A stretch of 37,353 nt of DNA from Gonium pectorale. Lineage: Eukaryota > Chlorophyta > Chlorophyceae > Chlamydomonadales > Volvocaceae. Positions 20,914 through 30,819 of the stretch are shown here, piece after piece. Under the pieces are notes generated by a model. That model was not told the origin of the DNA, ran no database searches, and saw only the letters and a list, made by a program, of their open reading frames with translations. The position numbers were made by a program, and so were the translations under genes. The DNA is taken from assembly GCA_001584585.1 (NCBI GenBank), contig LSYV01000004.1, positions 1,610,972-1,648,324 of the forward strand, written 5' to 3'. Within the stretch, counting starts at the first letter, position 1. Each line of letters starts with the position of its first letter.

Positions 20914-22665
20914 ATGAGGGCAACACAGTTGTGGTCACAAAGATGTGGCGGCTTGACGGGCTGCCCAGCTGCTCGTGCGCCTCGCCCATTCAGCACTGCA
21001 CGACCATCTCGGCACCAGCGGCCCTTGTGTCGCGCTCGGCTTCAAGCAGATAGGGAGGAGCAGGTGGGCGACCGCCGCTTGCAGACTGTTGCAACAGCCG
21101 TGTGCCGCATCCATCGGCTTCCTGCTGTTAGGGGCTCTATGCAAAAAATGCAGCTGGCCCGGTTCGAAGATTGCTTCGTAAGCCGACCGCTCAACTTCGC
21201 CATGCCCGCAGAGCGAGGAAGAGCGTGTGTCCACGGCGCGCGCAGAGGTCACCAAGCGCATTAAGGCCCTAGGGGCGTCTGGTCGCGTACGGGAGGCAAT
21301 CAGCGCGCTGGCGGGGCTGGCGAACCTCGGCATCCAACCCGACACGCGGGCAGCGACGGCGCTGGTGCAGGCGTGCTCGCGGGACATGGAGCTTGCGCAG
21401 AGCATATTTGACGAGATGTTCGGTAAGCCATACTATGTGACGGTGGGGCTTCGGGCTGCATGGTTCATCTGGGTTCGTGCAGGGGCTGCGAACACATGGT
21501 ACTGCGATGGCCCAGCGCCCGCCGCCCATGCGGCCCAGTGCCGAATGTGGCCCTAGGACACATAGACTCTTGACTCCTAGCCCACAAGCTGTGCGCAGAC
21601 TCTCCTCCATTCCAACTCGCCGAGCCCTCCTTGCCTTTAAACTGTTCTGGCCCCGCCCCCACCCGCGCCGCTGCCCAAACCCGCCGTCGCAACCCATCGT
21701 CCCAATCCTCCCGCCTTCTCACCGCTCCCCGACCTTCCGTACTCCCGCCCTTTCGCCCAGGCGAGTTCCTGACGCCCGATGAGGTTTCCTTTGCGGTGCT
21801 GCTCCGCGGCTACGGCGCCCTCAACCCCCCGGACTGGCAGCGCATCGACACCACGCTGACCACCATGCGGGTCAAGTACGGGATAGAGCCCACCGCCGGT
21901 GAGCTCTGAGCAGCGGGGGCGAGTGCCAGATCCCGGCTGGTGGGCCGGTTGGTGGGATGTCCGGCGTGCTCTTTTGGCGTTGAGGGAAGGGGCTAGGGGC
22001 CGGAGGGGCCGGGCTTTAGGGTCAGGGGCTGGGGCTGGGCATGGGCGCGGGCGCAGCAGCCGGCACCACGAGGCAGGCGGGTCACCTTGGCTTGCAGGCA
22101 AAGGAGGGCGAAGCAGCCGGCAGCTGAGAGGCTCCCGCGTGGGGAGGCCAAAGCGCTCTGGCGCACAGGTCCGCCTCGCAGGGACCGTCGGGAGGGATCC
22201 CAGCCGGGGGGCATGCACTGCCGTACGCCCGCGGCTGAGGCTCCAGCTCCTACCGCCTGCCGTATCTGGAGGGGAGCCGACGGGCAGCGCCCAGGCTGGG
22301 CTTTCGGGCTCTCTCGGGCGGCAGCCAGGGGCGCTGAGTTTAGGCCCTCTATGCAGTCCCACGCAGCGCGACGTGCCTGGCCCTCCAATGCCCCGCCCCG
22401 CCCCTTCAAAGCACACTTCCGGACGAATGCTGCTGGGGCCCGGGCCGTTGAAATCCACACCCTTCTCCGCAAACTTTCAACACCCGGCCCTGCAGTCTCC
22501 TTCAACGCGCTCCTGGAGGTGTGTTGCCGCACCTCGGACATCGACCGGGGTCAGGACATCATTGATCGCATGGCAGCGGACGGCGTGGAGCCCGACGAGT
22601 TCACGGAGGAGGTGGTGGCCAAGCGCCGCGTGCTGCGGTCCTACCTGCGCAAGACCATTCTGTAG
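20914..22665 (+). CDS. Short pentatricopeptide-repeat (PPR) protein with organelle-targeting-like N-terminus
   Basis: Probable organellar RNA-binding protein. Exons 20914-21063, 21212-21422, 21761-21898 and 22496-22665 join in phase to 222 residues. Residues 1-45 are rich in Arg, Ala, Ser and Pro with few acids (MRATQLWSQRCGGLTG, then RAPRPFSTARPSRHQR), like a plastid or mitochondrial transit peptide; the ATG and the GAGCAG|GTGGGC donor are both in phase with the next exon, which decided this start. The remainder contains PPR-like helical pairs: REAISALAGLANLGIQPDT, DEVSFAVLLRGYGALNP, TTLTTMRVKYGIEPTAVSFN and IIDRMAADGVEPDEFTEE, with the characteristic G-(I/V)-x-P-(D/T) turns. The C-terminus is basic (RRVLRSYLRKTIL). 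With about three or four motifs it is short for the family. The specific orthologue is not identified. Confidence 0.83.
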
Positions 22666-23664
22666 AAGGGTGGTCTGGCGCCAGAGGAGGGACCCGCAGA
22701 CCCGACCGACCGGCGGTCCACAGGGTGGAACGAATGCTGTGTGAAGCGGAGGGGGCGGCGGGGTGCAGGGTCGGAGGCAGGCGGTTTGCCGAAGGCCCGG
22801 GCGGGGGGGGCGCCGCGGATTGCGTGGCGCGAGGTGGAAGACCGCGCACTGGCGTTAAGTGAAGAGATGCGGGGCCAGGTGCTTTCGCGAGCCCTACGTA
22901 TGTCCATTCCGTTAACCATTCCCGGCCGCACTTCTCATTCCCGGGCTGCTGAGCGCGGGGACGCGGGGCGGGTGCGGCCGGCAGGCGACGGCGCAGCGAT
23001 GCCGCGAGCGACGCGGGGTGAGGAGGACTTCGGGGGGCGGTAGGGGGGGAGGTGGCGCCCGACGGCAGGGCGGCTGGGGGGAGCCATGCTGAGGGGACCG
23101 CGTCAGGGTGTAGGGTCTTGGCGGGGATCACATGGCATACCTGAGATCGTACTGCCTCGCAGATGCATTACCTCGTGAGGGTCTTGGAGGGAGTGCGTGG
23201 GGAGGGTGCCCGTGTGCGCATCCGACGCAAAGCGTGGCGGTCGGGAGCGCGGAAGTGCCGTGCGGGCACGCCGTGCTCTGCTCAAATCCGTTAGACGGGG
23301 CTGCCTGCGAGGCAAGCACGTGCTCCGCAGCTAATTGTGGCAAGGGAAGGCAATGTGGACAAGAAAGGTCCGGTGACCGAGGAAGGTAGACCTGTCCGGG
23401 CGAGACCAAGGTAGACCCCTCTGGGCGATCGTTCGGGCCCGAGGCCACGATGTGACGTCACGGCGCGCATTGGCCGCAAGGTTACGCGGGCCGTCCGGAA
23501 GGGGCCGCTGTGTACCGCCTTGCATATACTGCATGCGACATAAATACTGTGGACTTTCTCTGCACGCCATGTAACGACCCGCGGGACAGATCCTGTTTGA
23601 ACTTAGCAAGCCGACACCTTTTGTCCCTTGAAATTCCGAAACGCGTACATTTAGCTGTTGGCCA
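22666..23664. other. Intergenic stretch between PPR and START genes
   Basis: No recognisable gene. A TGTAA at 23570-23574 could end the PPR transcript. TATA-like sequences (CATATACT near 23523 and CATAAATACT near 23539) lie about 125-140 bp before the START-gene ATG, so the end of one gene and the promoter of the next may be interleaved here. Confidence 0.4.
23570..23574 (+). terminator. Putative TGTAA poly(A) signal (PPR gene)
   Basis: First plus-strand TGTAA found after the PPR stop codon; it implies a 3'UTR of about 0.9 kb. Confidence 0.3.
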
Positions 23665-26600
23665 ATGCGTCAAGGCTTCAGCGCACACTACCTCCTTCAT
23701 AGCCTCAGTAGCACCAGTCCACGTGCAGAATCAGGCGGTCTCTTCGCGACGTCAGGCCACGCCCATCCGACGGGGTCCCCTGCCTCGTGCCCCGCTCTGC
23801 CGCTACATTTGCCTCTCTCTGCAGCGGCAGGCGAGGGCTTCGATCCGCCGCAGCTCAACTGCTACCCCTCGGCCAACGCGACCGCGCTCGAGCTGCTTTA
23901 CTTGGCGGTCGCGTCCGCGTCGCAAGCTGTCCTCCTTCTTCTCCAGTCCGCTGGGCTTTTATCAGCTGACAACCTGCTAGGCATGGCAACCCTGCTGGTT
24001 GTCTTTGCTTCGGGATACCTCGCGGGCCGAGTGGTGCCGCCCCGGCGCCGCGGCAGGGGACGGCGCGGGCTCAAGGGCTTGGATCTTCCCACAGATGCCG
24101 GAGAGGCAGCAGCAGCAGGAGGGGAGGAAGGTGGACTTGAAGGGGCCGGCAAGGCGGCGCCGCCGCGGGAGAGCGCCTTTGCAACGCACGCGGGCGGGCC
24201 GCCGTTAGTGGTCCCCACACCGCCCCACCGCGGCGGCTGGCGGCGCATGCTGAGTTTCCTGTCCACTGGTGGCGGCGGTGGCGGTGGCAGCCCCTTGTCG
24301 GCATCCCGCGCCTCCAGCGCCGCGGAATCGTACGTCGACGGTACGACAGCCGGCGGCGCTGCCGCCGCAGTGGTCATGCCGTCGCCTGGCGGCCCCGCCA
24401 CGCCGACGCAGGTTGCCTCCGCCGCCACGTCCGCCGCGCCCTCCCTCCCCCCGCTCCACGCGATCGAGGCCGCGGCTTCCATCGAGCACCCCACCCACAC
24501 CTGGTACGTCCAGCAGCACGACCTGGACTTCTTCCGCCTCCGGGCGGAGCAGGACGTCCCCGTGGCCGGCACCGGCAGGTGGACCCATATCATGGACAAA
24601 GAGTCCCATGGATCGTATCGCTACAGGTGGGCTACAGGGCGCTGCGTTTGGAGGCGCGCCCCGTTTCCTCTGGTGCGGCGTGCGGGGCTCCACATCATGT
24701 CGAGGCGCTTTGAGCCTTTTCGACAGTCGCAAAGGCCCGGCTGAAAAGAGTCACAAGCACACTTTGCCACCCGGTGTCTCTGGTCGGCGCTGCATTTGTT
24801 GCAGACTAGCCTGCCTGCTTGACTGCGTAGCGCCCGTTTGCTCTGCTGCCATGGTTCCTGTTTTCTCGTGACGGATGCCGCTCGCTCGCCCCCCCCCCCA
24901 ATGGCGTGTCGTTCCCGCCGCAGCGCCTGGCGCCGCTCGCTGCCAAGCGGCCTGACCGAGTACCGGTCTGTCATGGTGGTGCCGGACGCAAGCCCGCTAG
25001 AGTACGTCGACTTCTCGCTGGACGACTCGGCACGGTGCGTGCTAGCGGGGGGGCACGGGGGCCATGTTTAGAGGGACAGGCGCGGTGCCGGGGCGCGGCA
25101 CTGCGGTCGCGGCGCTGTCATCGCGGCCGTGTCAAGAGGGACAGGGGCGGTGCGCGGCACTGCGGAGCACCCCCTACCTTTCATGTGGGGAAGGCACCGG
25201 TGGTCGCGGCCGGTGTTGTGAGAGGCCACATGGAGCGTAAGATTGTTGAGTCGGGGTTAGGGCTGCGCACTTTCTGGGCCTTGACCTGGGCCAGTGGGGG
25301 CAGGTGCGTGCCATGGGGGTGCACAGGTGGCGGCGGCTGTGGTTGTGGCTGTGGTGGCGGCGGTGTTGGTCTTGGTGGGCGTAGGGTTCGGGATGGGGGC
25401 CCTGGCTGGGAGGGTGTCTGCACTAGCTGCTTGTGGCACGGGCGCGGGGCGTGGGGGCCTTTGGGGCGCCCAGGGGATACGCGCCACGTCGCACCGCGCC
25501 GCTCATGAGGTTGCGGGTGTGCTGCGGCCAATGCCTGCCTGGGCCAGCAACCCCCCGTCGCATTGGGTTGAGGTAGGGCGGTGGGAGTGTGGGGCAGCCT
25601 TGCGCCGGCGCTGCTGTGCAGCATGCACCCGCGCAGCCACCGCTGTCGACACCCCTTCCCCACCGTGCGCCGCCACGGCTGGCCCCGCGCAGGTGCCGCT
25701 GGGAGGGCTTCATGGTGAGCGCCGAGGTGCTGGAGGCGGGCGACCAGCGCCAGCGGCAGCAGGTGCGGGGGTGGGCGGGCGGGGCAGGGGGCACCGTGTC
25801 GCCGTGCCGGGGCAATGGGAGGGCAGAGCTACGGCAGCCATTACCCACCTGTCCACCGTGTCCCTACTCCAAGTGTTACATGTGCCTTTCCCCCATTGAT
25901 TTCCTCCCGACTGCAGGTGGTCCGTTGGGTCCGCTCCTTCCCCTTTGGCTTCATCACCGATCGACAGTACGTCATCGCCCGCCAGCTCTTCGCAGTCACC
26001 CCGGACGGTTGCGTGCACAGGGGCCTACCGCCGCCGCGCCAGCTGGGGCGCCACCACCACCAGCACGGCCACCACAAACCCCACGCTGACGCTGACGCCG
26101 GCAGAGGCGGGGGCGGCGGCGGCGTCGAGGCGCTGCCGGTGGCGGACCTGTACTGCATCACCAAGTCGATCGACCACCCCGGCGAGCACGACGGCACGCG
26201 GAGCAGGGTGCTGCAGATCCCAGAGTACTACAGCATGTGGCGGTGCAGGTCGGTGAGGAGTGGGTTGACCGTTGGTGGGTCGTGGGTCGGTAAGTTGTGG
26301 GTGGGTGGGTGGGTTGTCGGCGAGCCGCCGAACGGGGAAAAGCGTAAGGGCATGTCGCGCCGCGAATGCGCCGGCCGGCCGAGTGGCACCATGCGCGGAC
26401 TCCTGCCGGCGTTCCCTCGAGCTCGTAGACTGATACACGTGTGTTCCTGCGTGGTGGGCACGCGCAGCACAGACGCACGCGGAGCAGCACAGGCACCATT
26501 CCTGCTTGCAGCTGGCATCCCCGACGTCCATGCCCACGTGCCTGCGCCCCCGGCAGAATGGTGGCCTGCCCCTGGGGCGGCCCCCGCCCCGCGGTGGAGG

Positions 26601-28319
26601 TGCTGCTGCTGCACTCGGAGGACATGCGCATACCCGAGCGGCTGGCACGGTACGGGGCGGGGCGGGGCGCGGGGGCAGGGGGCACGTCTTTTCAGGGGAG
26701 GGTGCCCGTTTGCGCTGACCGCGAGGCCGCCGTTGATGCAGGATGCAGCCTGGGGGGTGTCGGGGGCGGCACTCGATGAATCCTTTTGCGCAACGGGCCC
26801 CCGTGCGTGACTCCGCGGGCTTGTGCCTTCAGCTGCCACGGAATTCGGAGTCCAGCCTGTCTGAGCAAATGTAGGCGCACTGGCCTTCCCCTTCCCCCGG
26901 CAACCCCTACAACTACGCCAAGGCCGCCACCACTCCTCTTGAGTATGCGATTCGGTGTCCGATGCGAGTTCCCTTCTCCATTACCACCCTTGGTACTCGG
27001 GTCGCGACCTTTAAACGTTTTTTCGGATCGGCGGCCTTCCCAAACGCTGCCTTCTTGCCCATCCACGGCTCAAATCCGCTCCCCACCACAGAATGGCGAT
27101 CAGCATGGGCATGAGCAAGTTCGTGGCGACTATGGCGGCGGCGGTGCCCGGCTTCATCAGGGAGCGGCGCAGTCGCTGCGCCCCAACCCAGCCCGACCCG
27201 CTCGCGTACGGACACCACCACCACGTGTACGGCCCCGCGGCGCGCGGGATCGTGGTGGCACCTGAGGCAGCCATCACATCCGTGGGTGCTGGCCCTGCCG
27301 ACGCCCGCCAGGGCGAGGGCGCCGTGGCGCCGGGGACTCCGTCGCCGTCGCCGTCGGCGGCGGCGGTGGCGGCGGACCGCGCCGCCGTCGTCACAGGGCC
27401 GCCCACTCCCGCCGCGAAGACGCCTGGCGCCGGGGCCCGGGCACTGTGGCGTCCGAACGGTCCGGCGGCGCCAGCAAAGTCTCCGTTCGGCGGCACCGCC
27501 ACCACCGCCGGGCTGGATGCGGGCGGTGGCCAGGCCTCCAGCACCCGCTTCAGCCTGGCGGAGGTCACTCTGGGCGGCGGCATCGGCGGCGGCGCAGCCA
27601 AGGCGGCAGGAGCTGCGGAGGAACAGAGCGTGGCGACGTCGGGGCCGGCGGAGCAGGAGGGCGGCGGCGGCGGTGGCGGCGACAGTGGCGCCGGCGGCGT
27701 GTCGTTCATCGACCCGTGGGTCACCTGCATGAGCCGTGCAATGACATCCACCGGCCTGTGGCGCCGTCAGGACCTGCCGCAGGTGCGCCCATGCTGTGTC
27801 ACGTCCGGCGTCAACACCAGCTCCCTGAAATTTCATGTATCGTGCCAACTCGCACCAATACCGACGCGGCGCTGGGGAAGGCCATTGCAAACGCATGCGG
27901 ACCAAGCGCAAGTCCGTGCGGTAAGGCGATGGCCGCTTCTGCGGCGCTCCCAACCTGCCTACCCATTCTACAAAGTGCCCGTGAGACCGTGATGCCTGTC
28001 GCGTGCGCCGTGCGCCGTGCGGCGTTCCGGGCGCTGCCTTATGCCCATGCCCAGCCTCACCGCCATGACGTAGCGCGCTGCCGCTTCCGCACAGGTCTCC
28101 TCCGCGTGGGGCACGGCCGGCGGCTACGGCGGCGGCGGCGGCGGCGGCAAGGGCCCTGGCGGGCGCTTTGGGACGCTGCTGCGGCGTGCAGCGCTGGCGG
28201 GGCTGGTGCTGCTTCTGGCGCGGCGGTGGCGGGCGTCCCGCAGGGGGCACGGCGGACGCGCACTGCGTGGCGCCGGTGCTGGTCTGGCGGCGGAGCAAGC
28301 TGAGGCGGCTGGGGAGTAA
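23665..28319 (+). CDS. START lipid-binding-domain membrane protein (plant CP5-like)
   Basis: Putative lipid-binding or transfer protein anchored in a membrane. Exons: 23665-24626, 24924-25034, 25693-25762, 25917-26248, 26557-26649, 27092-27782, 28095-28319; phases agree, giving 827 residues. Two hydrophobic segments (about 74-93 and 104-122) precede a basic Arg-rich stretch and a Gly/Ala-rich linker. The START domain (about 280-545) shows WTHIMDKESHGSYRY, AWRRSLPSGLTEYRS, SLDDSARCRWEGFM, VVRWVRSFPFGFITDRQYVI, LYCITKSIDHP, YYSMWRCR and EVLLLHSEDMRIPERLAR, in the order of plant membrane START proteins. A His/Gly-rich insertion interrupts the domain between RQYVIARQLF and LYCITKS. A long Gly/Ala-rich tail and a short hydrophobic patch (LAGLVLLLARRW) end the protein. 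The exon 5 acceptor could also be at 26512, in the same phase; 26557 fits the family better. The donor at 26249 (GTCGGT) is unusual. The start ATG is plausible but a 5' exon ending before CAG at about 23824 cannot be excluded. Confidence 0.9.
25083..25165. repeat. Imperfect direct repeat in a START-gene intron
   Basis: AGAGGGACAGG-x-GCGGTGC followed by GCGGCACTGCGG appears twice about 65 bp apart. No function is evident. Confidence 0.5.
26273..26316. repeat. (TGGG)n-like G-rich tract
   Basis: Repeated GTGGGT units just inside a START-gene intron, about 25 nt after the unusual GTCGGT donor. Several short G-runs could form RNA structure near the splice site. Confidence 0.6.
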
Positions 28320-29154
28320 CGTTGCGGATGTGTGCGCCGGCCTGGGGCTGGCGTTTCTGACTGACGGGGCAGCGCCGTACGGACGCTGTGCGGGTCCTGC
28401 CGTCGCCGTGTGTGTGATGGGCTTGCGGGGTAGGGTGCGGGGCTAGGAGGAGGCGTGCGTGCAGGGCAGTGCTGGTTGCGGTGGGCCCCTCGGCCCCGCT
28501 CCTCGGCATGCAGGCGCGAGCGCGGCCTCCCTGTGGAGGAGGGGCTGCGCATTGTCTGACGCAGGGTGCAATAGCCAGCGTGGTGCTGCGCCTGCGAGAT
28601 GCACGGCGTTCCGTCTGTGAGGCCCGGGCCAGCCATCCATGCCACGCTGTTCAGATGGATGCAAATGTGAAATGTGAGGTGTGGTGTGGCTCCCCATCCA
28701 ATTGCAGTGTTTCCTCTTTGTGGGTTTGTTGCATAAGTCGGCTTCCAAAGCGGTGTGCGAGGGCACCCAGCTCACGAGCCAAATAACGCACGGCCGACAG
28801 CAGGCAGGGCGCGTCCACGCCGTCTCGTCATATGGACACGCGCGGCTGGGTGTTGGGGTGCGAAGGACTCCGACGGCTTGTTGGGAGGATGGTGTGTGCG
28901 CGGCATCAGCATAAAAAGAGAACCATCAGCGGCATCGCTCGCCCGCCGTCTTCCGTGCTTTGTGTCCGTGCTTTGTGGGCACGTGCCGAACGGTGCGTAG
29001 CACGCTGAGAGTCTAGCCCCTGCCGTGATGGGAGTGGCGTCCTGTGGCTGGCGCGGCCCAGGCACCACACCGTTTGACAAGGGGAACGTGGTGGGTGGCG
29101 TGATGGCCGCGGCTCGTGACAGTGCACGTCGGGTGACGGCCATTGGTTCGATTT

Positions 29155-29159
29155 TTACA
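29155..29159 (-). terminator. Putative TGTAA poly(A) signal, minus strand (ARM-TIR-SAM gene)
   Basis: First minus-strand TGTAA found downstream of the stop codon at 30820; it implies a 3'UTR of about 1.66 kb. Confidence 0.3.
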
Positions 29160-29199
29160 CACAATACTAAGAGACAGCGTGTGCCACGGGGCTCCGCCG

Positions 29200-29204
29200 T
29201 GTAA
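29200..29204 (+). terminator. Putative TGTAA poly(A) signal, plus strand (START gene)
   Basis: First plus-strand TGTAA found after the START-gene stop codon; it implies a 3'UTR of about 0.88 kb and overlap with the convergent transcript. Confidence 0.35.
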
Positions 29205-30819
29205 GCTCTACACCAGCATGCCAGCCATTTGCGGACACACGCCCGTGCCAAGCCTCGTGATACCACGTGAGACTACACAGCTAACGTGGTGTTGCGCCGA
29301 ACGACAGCATCCGGGCGACGTTATTTGAGTGATGATGCGACCGCGCAACATGCGCCCAATGCTGCAGCGGCCAGTAACGAGTGTGGGAAATTGAAAGGAA
29401 CTATCACCTCAATCAATACAATAAGCGGCGGGCTTGCGGATGAATCCAGGGTGCCAGCTCGGCAGCGCAAGTATCCGTACTGGAAGCATCAGACGACTTC
29501 CGCGTCCGTGGCACCGGGCAAGGGAAGGACACGCCGAGGGCGAGAGCTGTCGCTGCCATCCCTCGTCGAGCCAGCGGACGCTCAGAACAGGACGACGCGG
29601 AAACACAAACAGGTCACGAATCCAGCACAAACCCAAATACATCAGTGCTGCCCTATCGAGGTGCGCACGCCCCTTTCTGCCGCCATTCGAGTTCGCTGAC
29701 ACGGCAAAGCAGGTCCTTCCCCAGCCATCTCAGCAGTGGCACACACCCATAGCGACCCATGAACGCAGCCCCTTTCCAAAACCACCCAATCCGTACCAGC
29801 CAAAACCACCTGCCATGACTAGACGAACTCAACAGAACGAATAACCATGTAAGCAAAGCTCGCTTGCGCCACGTGGCGAACATTACCCGCAGGCCACCGC
29901 ACCTGACGCACTTCGCCGCGGCCAGCACCGTCGGCCGCGTCCGCGGAGGTTGCCTTACGCTTTGTCAACTCACCCATGGGGGCCCGCAACGGACCATGAA
30001 TAAATACAAGGGAGACAAGTCTCTTCCGACACGCAAGAGTACACAGCGGACAGCTCACAGGTACAGGGCAGGATCCGCTCCCTCGCCCCGGGAAAGGGGG
30101 CCGGCGCGCATGTGAACCGCATGAGTATTAAGCTCTTTGCTATATGGCGCTTCACTTCCACAGCCCTTGGAGCGCCTCCGGCTTTGCATTTAGGTTTAGA
30201 AAGCCGCTACTGCCAAGGAGCTGTAATCGACATGCGCAACTGGGGCCAAACACATGCAAGAGCAGAGGCACGCGCACGGCCCCGTATTTCAGTGCCTAGC
30301 CTGCTCATGAACCGCCGATTCCCGCACCAGGCGCCCTGTGGCCCCTTGCCACACCCTGCACAAATCCGCCTCCTCTTGCACACCGCTTTTCCAGGCCCAA
30401 GCTGTGCAACTGGGCGCCCTCCCCATGCATACCCCCAGCCCGATCGGCTGATCGACTTCAACCTCTTGTGCAACCCGACCAACGTGGTTCAGCCCTCATG
30501 CGCCAAGAGCAATGCGATGCCATGAAGGCGCATAAACCGACGCACAAGCACTTCGTTGCACCAAGCCACGATGTCACACCGCTTCAACTGTGCCCCAACG
30601 CGCTTCTTGAAAGACGGCGCTCAGTGCTCCATGCATGCACTCTAGAAGGATTGGTTCTTCTCACGACCTACCCATGCGCGCTCTCGCGCACACATCCCTT
30701 TCCCACTCAATGGCAGGGCCCCTAGCCCATCAAGGCCAGGCCCCACCTCCCTCCCTCCCGCTCTCCGCCGGCGGGGCAGTACCCCCACCAACAAGCTGCC
30801 ACGGCACCGCAGGCAGTTT

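Larger units (their letters stand above)
28320..30819. other. Gene-free stretch between convergent START and ARM-TIR-SAM genes (probable 3'UTRs)
   Basis: No protein family is recognisable on either strand. Candidate poly(A) signals are a plus-strand TGTAA at 29200-29204 and a minus-strand copy at 29155-29159, which would make the two transcripts overlap slightly tail to tail. A plus-strand TGTAA also occurs at 29849-29853. A duplicated TCCGTGCTTTGTG unit lies near 28951-28978. Confidence 0.5.

Noticed and set aside
23665..24620. Initial idea that the two hydrophobic segments belong to an ATG9-like protein
   Set aside because: The downstream exons match plant START membrane proteins motif by motif, and nothing beyond hydrophobicity suggested ATG9.
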